Program-made: the position numbers and the translations under genes
Shown here: positions 25,762 to 35,431 of the stretch, piece after piece
Layout: the number at the start of each line of letters is the position of its first letter
Numbering within the stretch: position 1 is the stretch's first letter
The notes under the pieces: model-generated
Databases searched by the model: none
What the model was told of the DNA's origin: nothing
What the model saw: only the letters and a program-made list of their open reading frames with translations
Source: JBDXHU01 sp039989475
GTDB taxonomy: Bacteria > Pseudomonadota > Gammaproteobacteria > Pseudomonadales > Halieaceae
Assembly: GCA_039989475.1 (NCBI GenBank)
Contig: JBDXHU010000009.1
Location: 558,001 to 622,000 of the forward strand
DNA length: 64,000 nucleotides
Direction of reading: 5' to 3'

Positions 25762-27951
25762 ATGTCCTTATCCAATACCCTGCCTGTCGCCCTGCTGTTA
25801 CTGCTTTCTCACTTTAGCCTGGCCGCCGAACCGCCGCCCACCGCGCAGCGTCCGATAGTCGACGCCCTGCACGGCGACAGTATCACCGACAATTTCCGCT
25901 GGCTGGAAGGCGACAATGCCGATCCGGACAACATGGGCCTGCTGACCGAAGAAGTGACGCTGTGGACTGACCAGCAGAACGCCCATACCCGCAGCGTGCT
26001 CGACCAGTTGCCCGGCCGCGATGCCCTGGAGAAGCGCCTGCGCGAACTGCTGGAAGTACCCAGCATCTCGGCGCCGGGCATGTACGGCAAGCGCTATTTT
26101 TATTCTCGCCGCGAGGGCGAGCAACCACAGGCGGTGCGCTATGTGCGCGAGGGGGTTAATGGCAAGGACCGGGTATTGCTGGACCCCGAGCAAATCGATG
26201 CCAGCGGTCTTACTACCGTGTCCTGGACTGCGCCCACGGAAAACGGCAAGTTGATGGCCTTTGGCATGTACAGTGCCGGCGACGAGAATTCCGTGCTCTA
26301 CGTGATGGACGTCGATTCTGGCGAGTGGCTGGCGGACGAGATCCCGGGCAAGGTCAACTTTACCCGCTGGCTGCCAGACAACTCCGGCTTCTACTATCGT
26401 CGCCTGGAAGACCTGGACGACGCCTACTCCGCCGTACTTAAACTGCACCGGCTGGGCACTCACCACCGGCAGGACAAGGTCTTGTTCAGGCAGCGCGATA
26501 TCGAGTTTTTCTACGGTGACGCGGGCAAATCAGAAAAGGAGCTGGCCGTACTCAGGTCTACCTGGGGACCCAACGCCGACGTCTCCCGCGATAACCGCTG
26601 GATGATGCTGTGGTACTGGACCAGCACCGCCAGCCTCGACCTGTGGGTGGCCAACCTGGAGCAGTGGCGCCAGACCGGCAAGTTGCGGATCGTGCCGGCC
26701 GCCATGGGTTTGCAGGGCCGTATCGGTGGCGGGCACATAGAGGGCGACCGCCTCTACCTGCAGCACTCGCTGCAGGCCTCCAACGGCAAGATCTCCCTGA
26801 TCGACCTCAACAAGCCTTCCTTCAAGCACTGGCGCGACCTGGTGCCGGAGCAAGAGGACCTGGTAATTGATGCCAGCAGTTTCGCCAGGGGCAAAATTGC
26901 CGTGAGCTACCTGGCCAGCGCGCAAACCCGCATCAACTTGTTCGACATGAATGGCAAGACGCAGGGTGAGCTGTCGCTGCCCGGCATCGGCACGGCGTCG
27001 CTGTCCACTCGCTTCGATCGCAGTGAGGCCTTCCTCAGCTTTTCCAGCTACAACATGCCGCGCAGCATCTATCACCTCGACCTGGATTCCGGCCAGCGCA
27101 AGCTGTGGGCGCGCCCGGATGTGCCAGTGGACCCGGAGGATATCGAGGTCAAGCAGGTGTGGTACGAATCCAAAGACGGCACCCCGGTCTCCATGTTCAT
27201 CGTGCACCGGCGCGGCCTGAAGCTGGACGGCAACAACCCGACCATCCTCTACGGTTATGGTGGTTTTGATATTTCCATGACACCGCGCTTCCGCTCGACC
27301 ATGTTTCCCTGGTACGAACAGGGCGGCGTCTACGCCGTGGCCAACCTGCGCGGCGGCGGCGAGTACGGGGCCGCCTGGCACGAGGCCGGGATGCTGGGGC
27401 AGAAACAGAACGTGTTTGATGATTTCATCGCTGCCGGGGAGTGGTTGATCGACAATGGCTATACCAACAGTGAGCGACTCGGTGTTGTCGGCGGCTCCAA
27501 TGGTGGCCTGCTGACCGGTGCGGTGCTGGTGCAGCGCCCGGAGTTATTCCGTGCCGCCCTGTCGGCGGTACCGTTGCTGGATATGCTGCGCTTCCAGAAC
27601 TTCCTCATGGCTCGCTACTGGGTACCCGAGTACGGTTCGGCCGAAGACGCCTCGCAGTATCGCTTCCTCAAGCAATATTCGCCCTACCAGAACGTCGCGC
27701 CGAACACCGCCTACCCGGCCGTGCTGCTAACCGCCGGCGAGAACGACAAGCGGGTACACCCACTGCACGCCCGCAAAATGGCGGCACTGCTGCAGGCCAG
27801 CACCAGCTCTGACCCGGCACAGAAACCGGTCTTGCTGTGGGTGGATCGCGATGCCGGCCACGGCGCCGGTAAACCCCTGGACCTGCGCATACGCGATATT
27901 GCCGATCAGCGCATTTTCATGATGTGGCAGTTGGGAATGTTGAACCAGTAG
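25762..27951 (+). CDS. Prolyl oligopeptidase family (S9A) serine peptidase, exported
   Basis: A 729-residue peptidase. After a signal peptide (LPVALLLLLSHFSLA) there is the N-terminal S9 segment (RPIVDALHGDSITDNFRWLEG), a beta-propeller (about 100-430) and the alpha/beta-hydrolase domain. The latter has NLRGGGEYGAAWHEAG, nucleophile GGSNGGLL (Ser about 579), the Asp in LTAGENDKRVHP, and the His in DAGHGAG. It cleaves after proline in peptides. ATG 25762 is chosen; a GTG two codons earlier is also possible and no strong RBS is visible. Upstream is an unremarkable 114-base gap. A role in peptide nutrition or maturation is open. Confidence 0.93.
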   Translation: MSLSNTLPVALLLLLSHFSLAAEPPPTAQRPIVDALHGDSITDNFRWLEGDNADPDNMGLLTEEVTLWTDQQNAHTRSVLDQLPGRDALEKRLRELLEVPSISAPGMYGKRYFYSRREGEQPQAVRYVREGVNGKDRVLLDPEQIDASGLTTVSWTAPTENGKLMAFGMYSAGDENSVLYVMDVDSGEWLADEIPGKVNFTRWLPDNSGFYYRRLEDLDDAYSAVLKLHRLGTHHRQDKVLFRQRDIEFFYGDAGKSEKELAVLRSTWGPNADVSRDNRWMMLWYWTSTASLDLWVANLEQWRQTGKLRIVPAAMGLQGRIGGGHIEGDRLYLQHSLQASNGKISLIDLNKPSFKHWRDLVPEQEDLVIDASSFARGKIAVSYLASAQTRINLFDMNGKTQGELSLPGIGTASLSTRFDRSEAFLSFSSYNMPRSIYHLDLDSGQRKLWARPDVPVDPEDIEVKQVWYESKDGTPVSMFIVHRRGLKLDGNNPTILYGYGGFDISMTPRFRSTMFPWYEQGGVYAVANLRGGGEYGAAWHEAGMLGQKQNVFDDFIAAGEWLIDNGYTNSERLGVVGGSNGGLLTGAVLVQRPELFRAALSAVPLLDMLRFQNFLMARYWVPEYGSAEDASQYRFLKQYSPYQNVAPNTAYPAVLLTAGENDKRVHPLHARKMAALLQASTSSDPAQKPVLLWVDRDAGHGAGKPLDLRIRDIADQRIFMMWQLGMLNQ

Positions 27952-28031
27952 CCGGGCAGTTAGCCGGCCCGCCCCCGCGGGCCCCGAACTCGGCTAGTAT
28001 GGCCTCGCAAACTTTTGAAGAGGGCAAGGAC

Positions 28032-28907
28032 ATGGAGAGTTTCCAGGACAAGATCGCGGTCGTCACCGGCGGTGCCAGTGGCATCGGTGCCGGACTGGTA
28101 CGCCAGCTACTGGCTGCCGGCGCCAAAGTCGTAATCGCCGATGTCGAACAGTCCGCCCTGGACCGGGCCCTGGCGGAACTTGAGGGCAAGGGCGAAGTCA
28201 GCGGCGTGGCGACCGATGTATCAGACCCTGAGTCAGTCAGGGCGCTCGCCGATGCGGTTTACGAGCAGTACGGTGTCTGCCACCTGCTGTTTAACAATGC
28301 CGGGGTAGCTGCGCCCTCCGCCAATGTCTGGGAAACCACAGTCAACGACTGGAAGTGGGTGCACGGCGTCAACGTCATGGGCGTGATGCACGGCATCCAG
28401 GCCTTTGTGCCGCGCATGATCGAAGGCGGCGAGGAAGGCCACATTATCAACACTTCCTCCGGTGATGGCGGCATCTCGCCCCTGCCCTACCAGTCGGTGT
28501 ACGCCTCCAGCAAGGCGGCGGTGTCCATCATCACCGAGTGCCTGGGTGCCCAGTTGCAGAGCGAGGGTACCAAGCTGAGGGCATCCCTTTTCTATCCCTC
28601 CGGCGGCATGCTCGATACCGGGATCTGGACCACCGACCGCAACCGGCCGGCAGAGCTCGCCCGCGAGAAGCCGGGCACACCCGTGCCCACCGTGCAGGAC
28701 TTCAAGGTTGCTATGGAACAGGCCGGCATCGAATTGCAATTCCAGGACCTGGATGAACTGGCCAGCTTTGCCCTGGACGGCATCCTGGCGGGCAATTTCA
28801 TCCTGATGATTGGTATAGAAGGCGCCGAGGCCCAGTTGACTGATCGCGCCCAGCGCTATGGCCGCGCCGAGCTACCGATCGACTTGCAGGATATCCCGCA
28901 ATTGTAG
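28032..28907 (+). CDS. SDR family oxidoreductase
   Basis: A 291-residue SDR with TGGASGIGAGL, Asp-bearing VVIADVEQS (NAD type), NNAGVAAPS, catalytic Ser in NTSSGDGG and YASSKAAVS. A longer than usual C-terminal tail of about 70 residues follows the substrate loop. The ATG 28032 has AAGGA just upstream; the longer frame upstream is intergenic. It ends 14 bases from the convergent NUDIX gene. It resembles SDRs found in degradation clusters for cyclic or aromatic compounds, but the substrate cannot be named. Confidence 0.88.
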   Translation: MESFQDKIAVVTGGASGIGAGLVRQLLAAGAKVVIADVEQSALDRALAELEGKGEVSGVATDVSDPESVRALADAVYEQYGVCHLLFNNAGVAAPSANVWETTVNDWKWVHGVNVMGVMHGIQAFVPRMIEGGEEGHIINTSSGDGGISPLPYQSVYASSKAAVSIITECLGAQLQSEGTKLRASLFYPSGGMLDTGIWTTDRNRPAELAREKPGTPVPTVQDFKVAMEQAGIELQFQDLDELASFALDGILAGNFILMIGIEGAEAQLTDRAQRYGRAELPIDLQDIPQL

Positions 28908-28921
28908 GATTGGGCGGCTGC

Positions 28922-29608
28922 TTACAAATGGCGCAGGTACTTGAGTGTCTCGCCCACCATGACGCAGCGATGACGGCTGCCCTCGGCCGCCGGGTCGCAG
29001 CTGTCAAAGCCGGCATCGCCTTCATAGAGAAAATGTAACTCCTCGTCCAACTGCGTCACCCGCGGCGCAAACATCACCGGCTCGGAAATCGGCGCTACCT
29101 GGTGTACCTCACGGCAGTCGCTGAAATTGCTCAACTCCAGCAGGGTAATGTAGGTCGGCGGCATCAAGCGCAGCTCACCGCTGGCCTGCTCAGCCAGGGC
29201 GTCGGCCGGGGTGACCCAGCGATGGTGGGAGATCTCCCCGCCATCCACGACCACTTCCTGGTCCTGTTCCAGAACGCCTACGAAGAACCAGGTCGCGAAG
29301 CGCTTCTTGGCGCCCTCCGGCGTGGTCCAGTGGGAGGTGTAATAGAGGTGGTCGGCGGCAATCTCGAGGCCCGCCTCTTCGCGGGTTTCGCGAATTGCCG
29401 CGTTGAGGGCGGCGCCATAATCGTCCGTGTCATCGCTGTGGTCTTCAGGGTCGACCCGGCCGCCGGGAAACACCCACATGCCGCCCATGTGCTTGACCTG
29501 CTCGCTGCGACAAACCATCAATACTTCCAGCCCGGCATCGCCATCGCGCACCAGGACAACGGTTGCCGAGGGAAATGCCTCGGTCACAGTAGTGCTGTTG
29601 AACTCCAT
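28922..29608 (-). CDS. NUDIX hydrolase
   Basis: A 228-residue NUDIX protein. The Nudix box is recognisable as GGRVDPED followed, after an Asp-rich insertion, by AAIRETREEAGLEI with the metal-binding RETREEAG. The longer-than-minimal protein, with VLMVCRSEQVKHMGGMWVFPGG at its start, resembles the NUDT7/NUDT8/NUDT19-like CoA or acyl-CoA pyrophosphatase group, although the substrate is not certain. Its ATG directly abuts the HxlR gene stop with no intervening base, so the pair is translationally coupled. Confidence 0.85.
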   Translation of the reverse strand: MEFNSTTVTEAFPSATVVLVRDGDAGLEVLMVCRSEQVKHMGGMWVFPGGRVDPEDHSDDTDDYGAALNAAIRETREEAGLEIAADHLYYTSHWTTPEGAKKRFATWFFVGVLEQDQEVVVDGGEISHHRWVTPADALAEQASGELRLMPPTYITLLELSNFSDCREVHQVAPISEPVMFAPRVTQLDEELHFLYEGDAGFDSCDPAAEGSRHRCVMVGETLKYLRHL

Positions 29609-30148
29609 TCAGGAAGCCTGCTCAAGATTGTCTGCGGGGGCATCCGCAGGGGCGGAGCCAGATTCCAATGGCCATTGTCGAATCGGCATTTCGCCAGCGG
29701 CGGTAATGGCCGTCAGGTAGAGGTCGTTCATCATCAGGGGTTCACCGTGGCTACTCTGCACAGTCAGCGGGGCAATCTCTTCTTCGCGCTTGCGATCGCG
29801 CACATTCAAAAAGCGCTGCCCTGGCAACTGCTGCCATTTGTCGCCCCACTGCAACATGGCAATCATGATGGGCATCAGGTCCCTGCCCTTCTCCGTCAGT
29901 TGGTAAGCGCAGCGCTTGCCACCCTCTTGCAGTGGCACCCGCTCTATCACGCCCGCATCGGTCAGGGTCTTGAGACGTTCGGTGAGAATATTGCGGGAAA
30001 TACCAAGGCTATCGCGCAACTGCTCGAAACGGCGAGTGCCATTGCCGAGGAAGAAATCACGCACAATCAGCATGCTCCACCACTCGCCGATGACGTTAAG
30101 CGCCTGGGCCAGCGAACAGTGCATATCGGCAAAGGATTTTTTAACCAT
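29609..30148 (-). CDS. HxlR-family winged-helix transcriptional regulator
   Basis: A 179-residue regulator with the HxlR pattern: HCSLAQALNVIGEWWSMLIVRDFFLG, then RFEQLRDSLGISRNILTERLKTLTDAGVIERVP and YQLTEKGRDLMP. The early Cys occupies the position used for redox or electrophile sensing in some members (HypR, QorR), so sensing of a reactive compound is possible. A C-terminal extension of about 60 residues ends in an Ala/Pro/Glu-rich tail. ATG 30148 is preferred to an in-frame ATG nine codons earlier. It is coupled to the NUDIX gene and preceded by a REP array. Confidence 0.85.
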   Translation of the reverse strand: MVKKSFADMHCSLAQALNVIGEWWSMLIVRDFFLGNGTRRFEQLRDSLGISRNILTERLKTLTDAGVIERVPLQEGGKRCAYQLTEKGRDLMPIMIAMLQWGDKWQQLPGQRFLNVRDRKREEEIAPLTVQSSHGEPLMMNDLYLTAITAAGEMPIRQWPLESGSAPADAPADNLEQAS

Positions 30149-30250
30149 AGTGTGTTGTTTCCGGGTTTGGTGCATTTATCAGTCTTATGCCGGCACAACA
30201 TACCGGAAATACGGGGCGATAACAAATTAGTTGCATTTTAGAACTTACCC

Positions 30251-30430
30251 AGCGATGGGGTCAGCGATGGGGTCAGACCCCATTTACCTCCGACCCCATT
30301 TACCTCCGACCCCATTTACCTCCGACCCCATTTACCTCCGACCCCATTGGGGTCAGACCCCATTTACCTCCGACCCCATTCACGCCTGCGCGGCCCGCTC
30401 CGACCCCAGTGGGGTCTGACCCCATTTACG
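30251..30430. repeat. REP array 1 (GGGGTCAGACCCC palindromes and 16-bp CTCCGACCCCATTTAC units)
   Basis: A compact cluster of palindromic GGGGTCAGACCCC/GGGGTCTGACCCC cores alternating with direct copies of CTCCGACCCCATTTAC (16-base period, about five copies). One linker (CACGCCTGCGCGGCCCGCTC, about 30381-30400) also occurs in array 2. The cluster fills the gap between the HxlR start and the MaoC stop. Similar cores are known gammaproteobacterial REP sequences mobilised by RAYT enzymes. There are no unique spacers and no cas genes, so it is not CRISPR. Confidence 0.85.
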
Positions 30431-30889
30431 TCAGGCGGGGTAGAAGCGGCTGATGGTGTCGACGCTACAGGCGGGGCGGTCGCTGTCTTCAAGTTCGACG
30501 ATGATGCGCACCACCACCTGGATACCACCTTTGACTTCCTCGGCACTAATGACTTCGCCTACCCCGCGAATGCGGCTGCCGACCGGCACGGGCGCGGGGA
30601 AGCGGACCCGATCACAGCCGTAATTCACCCCCATGGCGACGTTTTCCACGACCATTAGCTGCGGCAGAAACAGGTTTGCCAGGGACAGGGTCAGGTAGCC
30701 ATGGGCGATGGTTCTGCCAAAGGGTCCGTCTTTGGCTTGCTCCGGATCGACGTGAATCCACTGGTGGTCTCCTGTTGCGTCAGCAAACAAATCGATGCGT
30801 TGCTGGCCCATATCCAGCCACTCCGTGGGCCCCAGTTGCTCACCAACGGCCTCCAGCAAGGCCGCCGGGCTGGCGTATACAGTCGTCAT
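30431..30889 (-). CDS. MaoC-family (R)-specific enoyl-CoA hydratase-like protein
   Basis: A single-hotdog MaoC protein of 152 residues. The hydratase motif is clear: DLFADATGDHQWIHVDPEQA (catalytic Asp and His) and PFGRTIAHGYLTLSL. It probably hydrates trans-2-enoyl-CoA. The ATG at 30889 is chosen because GGGGA lies five bases before it; ATG at 30895 and TTG at 30901 are in frame. It is divergent from the RND pump gene, sharing a 164-base intergenic region, and its stop directly abuts REP array 1. Confidence 0.88.
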   Translation of the reverse strand: MTTVYASPAALLEAVGEQLGPTEWLDMGQQRIDLFADATGDHQWIHVDPEQAKDGPFGRTIAHGYLTLSLANLFLPQLMVVENVAMGVNYGCDRVRFPAPVPVGSRIRGVGEVISAEEVKGGIQVVVRIIVELEDSDRPACSVDTISRFYPA

Positions 30890-30989
30890 ACTCATCCCCA
30901 ATCGTTAGTTAAGTCATTAATTTAAAAGCAGTTTATACATTAGGCAATTAGAAGGCGTCCACTCAGAACAAAACTTTCTGAAAAACGGC

Positions 30990-31031
30990 TTGCATACTTA
31001 TACTGGTGTAGTGTTATAGTTATGTATAACA
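30990..31031 (+). promoter_or_regulatory. RND pump promoter with overlapping operator-like inverted repeat
   Basis: TTGCAT (30990-30995) and TATAGT (31015-31020) form a plausible -35/-10 pair with a 19-base spacer. A perfect inverted repeat, TGTTATA (31012-31018) and TATAACA (31025-31031) with a 6-base spacer, overlaps the -10. It lies 23 bases before the RND start codon. The size and position fit a TetR- or MarR-type repressor site, but no such regulator gene is adjacent. Confidence 0.55.
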
Positions 31032-31053
31032 GTAAACAAGAACTCACAATGCC

Positions 31054-34000
31054 ATGCACGAACCTGACTTCAGTAAACCACATTACCTGATCGAGACCTT
31101 CACCCGGCATCGACTGGCCTCCAACCTGTTGATGATCATGTTGATCCTGGCGGGAATCTGGGGGGTGCGCCAGCTTACCGTGCAACTCAATCCGAACCAG
31201 GACTCCCTCGGCGCCAGTGTCAGCCTGGTGTGGCCGGGGGCCGGTGCGGAAGACGTGGAACGCCTGGTGACACAACCGGTTGAATACCAGTTGCGCTCGC
31301 TCACCCAACTCGCCAGCCTCACCTCCAGCACCAGTGACGGCGTCGCTGAGATAAACCTGCGCTTCGACAAAGGCACTGACATGATCGATGCCATGGATCG
31401 CATCAAGCAGCAGGTGTCCCAGGTGCGCGGGCTGCCGGTAGATCTCGAACCACCCATGATCCAGCGCCGCGCCTACCTGGACCTGATTGCCGCTATCCTG
31501 ATCTCCAGCGAAGGAGAAATTGACGAACTGGTACCGGTGGCCCGTGAGATCGAGAGAGACCTGTTGGCCCGCGGCATCGACAAGGTTGAATTCCGCGGCG
31601 TGCCGGAGGAAGAAATTGCTATCCAGGTTGATAGCCAGACCCTGTTCGAACTTGGCGTTCCCCTGTCGGCCATCGCCGCCAGCGTTCTCAGCAGCAGCAC
31701 TGACGTGCCTGCCGGGAGCGCGGGCGGTGGCCAACTTCAACGCAAGCTGCGCAGCCTCGATCAACGTCGCAGCGCCGAAGAATTTGCCCAGCTACCCCTG
31801 CACAGCACCTCGGACTCCGAACTGGTGCGACTAGGCGATATCGCCAAAATTGAGCGTCGCCAGAAAGATGACCAGCGCATGGTCTACTATGAAAACCGTC
31901 CCGCGATCATGATCCGCCTGAGTCGAGGCGCCGAGTCTGACACCCTGGACGCCGCCGACATCCTCTACGCCTGGCAGGCCGATAACGCCGAGGCGCTGCA
32001 GGAACGTGGCATCAAGGCCACTATCTGGTTGGAAGGCTGGCGCTTTGCCATGGACCAGATCTCACTGGTACTGAAAAACGGCGTGGGCGGCCTGTTCCTG
32101 GTCATCGCTACTTTATTCCTGTTTCTCAACGGCCGCGCCGCCTGGTGGGTAACCATCGGTATACCCGTATCTTTCCTCGGTGCGCTGGCGGTTTTTCACG
32201 CCTTCGGCGGCAGCATCAACTTCATCAGCATGATCGGCGTAGTAATGGCACTGGGTATCGTGGTCGACGACGCCATCGTCGTCGGCGAACACTCTCTGGC
32301 CCTGTATGAAGAGGGTCACAGCCCGGAGCAAGCCGCCGCCTTTGGTGCCCAGCGTATGTTCGCCCCGGTGATGGCCTCCTCCCTCACCACCCTGGCCGCC
32401 TTTCTGCCCTTGCTGGCCATCGACGAGCCCTTCATCCGCGAAATCCCGATACTGATGATGTGTGTCATCATCGCATCACTGGTCGAGTGCTTCCTGATCA
32501 TGCCCGGCCACCTGCGTCACAGTTTCAGCCGTATGCAGCAGGAAAAACCATCAAAAATGCGCAGCTGGTTCGACGCACGCTTCGATCATTTTCGCCAGAA
32601 CATCTATCTGCCAAGCCTGAACAGCGCACTGGGCAATCGTCGCTCGGTGCTGACGCTGGCCCTGTTCGGATTCATCATCGCCATTACCTTGCTTGCCAGT
32701 GGCCGCATCAAACCCGACCTCAATGTAAACGTAAACTTTGAGTTCGCCGACGCCTACATGCAATTTGCCGCCGGCACCAGCGACCACCAGAAAGAAGAGT
32801 GGCTGGCCACCATGGCCAAGGCGGTGGACGAAACGGAAGCGGCCCTGGGCGGCGACCTGGTAATCACCCATGTCATCAATCGCAACTGGGCCTTTCTCGA
32901 TGAGGAGGCCAAGGCAGGCAGCCAGTATGCGACCTTGTGGGTAGAGTTAATCTCACCGGAGCAGCGCGAGATCACCCTGGATGAATTCATCGCGGCCTGG
33001 CAGGAAAACCTGCCCCAGTCGCCCTATGTGGAGCGCCTGCGGATTGGCTCCGGTGACGGCACCTGGCCAGACCTGGGTTTGTATTTCTCCGGCGCGGACA
33101 CCAGCACCCTGAAAGCCGCCGCAGAAGAGCTGGCCGCGAGTATTGCCACCTACCCCGGGGTTACCAATGTGTTCGACGACCTGCCTTACGGCAAGGAGCA
33201 ATGGATTATCTCGCTGACCACCGAGGGTCGCAGCCTGGGCTTGACCAGTGCCGATGTCGGCCGCCAACTGCGGGCTGCCTTCGAGGGTTACCGGGTGCAG
33301 TTGTTCACCGAGAACGACGCCGAGCTGGAGGTTCGGGTGAGCCTGCCCACTGCTGAGCGCAATCGTCTCGACACCCTGCATCAATTGCCCATCGCCACCC
33401 CCGGTGGAGAGGCCCTACCCCTGCTGGCGGTGGCTGAAATAAGCAGCCGCCGTGGCATCGACCGCATCAACCACCGCAATGCCATGAAGGCCGTCAATGT
33501 CTTTGCCCACGTGGACAAGAAGATCAACACCGCGATGGCGATTATTGAGTCGCTGGAAGAAGAGGTGATTCCGGATATTGCCGCCCGCTACGACGTCAAC
33601 TACGGCCTCGGTGAAGCATCAGCCGAAGAGGCGGAAATGCTGATGGATATGTTGTTAGGTGCGGTGATCGGCCTGTTGCTGATCTACCTGATCCTGGCGT
33701 GGGTGTTCGCCTCCTGGAGCTGGCCGCTGGCGGTGATGGCCGCGATACCGCTGGGGCTGACTGGCGCCCTGGCCGGATTGTTCATACTCGACCTGAACCT
33801 GGGTGCACTGGCCATTATGGGTGTGTTTACCCTGACCGGCGTGATCGTCAACGACTCGATCATCCTCATCACCTCCTATAGAGAGGCACGGGAAAAGGGA
33901 CTGGATACCCACGCGGCGCTGGCAAGCGCTTGTGGCCAGCGCCTGCGCCCGGTAATTCTTACCTCACTCACCACCACCCTGGGTCTAGGTCCGTTGATGC

Positions 34001-34176
34001 TGGAAAGCTCTCCCATGGGTGAAGTCATGGTGCCGCTGGCGGCGGTGATTTGCTTTGGCCTGCTTTACGGCACCACCCTCATTCTGTTTGTTATCCCAAC
34101 CATCCTGTCTGTGCTGGAGCAGTTTGCTCCATCCCGGCGTGAAGGAGTTTCCCATGAAGTTCAGTTTGCGAATTAA
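31054..34176 (+). CDS. RND efflux transporter permease subunit (first pump)
   Basis: A 1,040-residue AcrB-type resistance-nodulation-division permease. TM1 follows HRLASNLLMIMLILAG, the large periplasmic porter loops are present, and TM4 carries the proton-relay Asp pair in GIVVDDAIVVGEHS. The C-terminal half repeats the fold with GVFTLTGVIVNDSIILI. It exports substrates from the periplasm or inner membrane with an adaptor and a TolC-like channel. The adaptor gene overlaps its 3' end by 23 bases. Permease before adaptor is the reverse of the commonest order. The start ATG lacks a clear RBS. No outer-membrane channel gene is nearby. The substrate is unknown. Confidence 0.95.
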   Translation: MHEPDFSKPHYLIETFTRHRLASNLLMIMLILAGIWGVRQLTVQLNPNQDSLGASVSLVWPGAGAEDVERLVTQPVEYQLRSLTQLASLTSSTSDGVAEINLRFDKGTDMIDAMDRIKQQVSQVRGLPVDLEPPMIQRRAYLDLIAAILISSEGEIDELVPVAREIERDLLARGIDKVEFRGVPEEEIAIQVDSQTLFELGVPLSAIAASVLSSSTDVPAGSAGGGQLQRKLRSLDQRRSAEEFAQLPLHSTSDSELVRLGDIAKIERRQKDDQRMVYYENRPAIMIRLSRGAESDTLDAADILYAWQADNAEALQERGIKATIWLEGWRFAMDQISLVLKNGVGGLFLVIATLFLFLNGRAAWWVTIGIPVSFLGALAVFHAFGGSINFISMIGVVMALGIVVDDAIVVGEHSLALYEEGHSPEQAAAFGAQRMFAPVMASSLTTLAAFLPLLAIDEPFIREIPILMMCVIIASLVECFLIMPGHLRHSFSRMQQEKPSKMRSWFDARFDHFRQNIYLPSLNSALGNRRSVLTLALFGFIIAITLLASGRIKPDLNVNVNFEFADAYMQFAAGTSDHQKEEWLATMAKAVDETEAALGGDLVITHVINRNWAFLDEEAKAGSQYATLWVELISPEQREITLDEFIAAWQENLPQSPYVERLRIGSGDGTWPDLGLYFSGADTSTLKAAAEELAASIATYPGVTNVFDDLPYGKEQWIISLTTEGRSLGLTSADVGRQLRAAFEGYRVQLFTENDAELEVRVSLPTAERNRLDTLHQLPIATPGGEALPLLAVAEISSRRGIDRINHRNAMKAVNVFAHVDKKINTAMAIIESLEEEVIPDIAARYDVNYGLGEASAEEAEMLMDMLLGAVIGLLLIYLILAWVFASWSWPLAVMAAIPLGLTGALAGLFILDLNLGALAIMGVFTLTGVIVNDSIILITSYREAREKGLDTHAALASACGQRLRPVILTSLTTTLGLGPLMLESSPMGEVMVPLAAVICFGLLYGTTLILFVIPTILSVLEQFAPSRREGVSHEVQFAN

Positions 34177-35407
34177 CCCCTCCCGCAAAAACCGTGTGCT
34201 GGCCATCGTCGCCATCGCTGGCCTGGCCACTACCGGCACCTTAATGGCTACCGCGCCGGAGCACGATGCCAGCGAGGTCGATGAAAAGGCCTGGCCGGTG
34301 ACAACCATGGCGCTGCGCCCACAAACCCTGGCGCCTGAATTGCGCTTGTTCGGTCGCGTCGAAACACCCCGTCATGCGCAGCTCACCGCGGCGATGACTG
34401 CAACCGTCGACACGCTCAACGTCAGCGAAGGGGAACTGGTGGACCAGGGACAGGTACTGCTGGCCCTGGATGATGCCGACGAAGACCTGCGTTACCAGCA
34501 GCGAGCAGCCGACGCCGCCGAGGCACAAGCAGCGCTACAAACCACTCGCCAGCAACTGAAAGTGGACGAGGAGGTACTCAAGCATATGCGCGAATTGCAC
34601 CAGCTGACCCTGAGCAAGCGCGCGCGGCTGCAGAAACTGGAACAGCAAAACCTGGTGGCCACAGAAAAACTGGAGGACACCCGCGCGCTGGTTGCGCGCC
34701 AGGCGATACAGTTGGCTGGACAGCAGCTCAAGGTGGACAACCATCCGCAACAATTAGCCGTGGCCGAGGCCGCCCTGGCGCGGGCCAATGCCCTGCTGGA
34801 AGAGCAAGAGCTGCGCCTGTCGCGGACAGTCGTGGTCGCTCCCTTTCGCGGTCGCATTTCGCGCATTGCAGCTGCCCCGGGAGACCGTGTGCGAGAAGGG
34901 GAAATACTGCTGGAAATATACGATACCGCCGCGCTGCAAGTGCGTGTAACCCTGCCGAGCAGCGCCGCCGATTCAATTAAGCAGGCACTGGCACGCGGCG
35001 AAGCTGTCAACGCACACACCGGCGATGGTTTCCGTACGCTGGAACTGCATCAATTGGCAGCCCAGGTGGAAAACGGACGTTCCGGAGTCGATGGCCTGTT
35101 CAAGGTTGAGGGCAGCGCCGAGAACCTGGAACTGGGCAAGGCCCTGGACATCACCGTGGTGATGCCGGCCGTCGATTCAGTGGCCGGCATCCCGGTGCAG
35201 AGCCTGTACGGTGATAACCGTGTTTACACCATCGTCGACGGACGCCTGCAAGGTATTGAAGTGGACACACTGGGACAGCGGGTCGACAGCGCGGGCAATG
35301 TGCAGCTACTGGTACGGCCCAATGGGCAAGCACTGGACGGCGACATTCTCACCACCAGCCTGCCACAAGCCAGCACCGGCCTCCGCGTCAACGTCATCAA
35401 CGGCTAA
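34154..35407 (+). CDS. RND periplasmic adaptor (HlyD/MFP family)
   Basis: A 417-residue membrane fusion protein. A short N-terminal membrane segment (VLAIVAIAGLATTGTLMA) is followed by a lipoyl half-motif (HAQLTAAMTATVDTLNVSEGELVDQGQVLLALD), a long alpha-helical hairpin (about 115-215, rich in Gln/Leu/Ala/Glu) and the returning lipoyl half (VVAPFRGRISRIAAAPGDRVREG). A beta-barrel domain closes it. GAAGGAG lies just before the ATG at 34154, inside the permease gene, which supports this start over the longer frame. It bridges the upstream RND permease to an outer-membrane channel. REP array 2 begins about 25 bases after its stop. Confidence 0.9.
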   Translation: MKFSLRINPSRKNRVLAIVAIAGLATTGTLMATAPEHDASEVDEKAWPVTTMALRPQTLAPELRLFGRVETPRHAQLTAAMTATVDTLNVSEGELVDQGQVLLALDDADEDLRYQQRAADAAEAQAALQTTRQQLKVDEEVLKHMRELHQLTLSKRARLQKLEQQNLVATEKLEDTRALVARQAIQLAGQQLKVDNHPQQLAVAEAALARANALLEEQELRLSRTVVVAPFRGRISRIAAAPGDRVREGEILLEIYDTAALQVRVTLPSSAADSIKQALARGEAVNAHTGDGFRTLELHQLAAQVENGRSGVDGLFKVEGSAENLELGKALDITVVMPAVDSVAGIPVQSLYGDNRVYTIVDGRLQGIEVDTLGQRVDSAGNVQLLVRPNGQALDGDILTTSLPQASTGLRVNVING

Positions 35408-35431
35408 CCACTGCCCCCCTGGCACACCCTC

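Noticed and set aside
30251..30430. Possible CRISPR array
   Set aside because: Units are about 16 bases and contiguous or separated by copies of the same palindrome. There are no unique spacers of regular length and no cas genes nearby.
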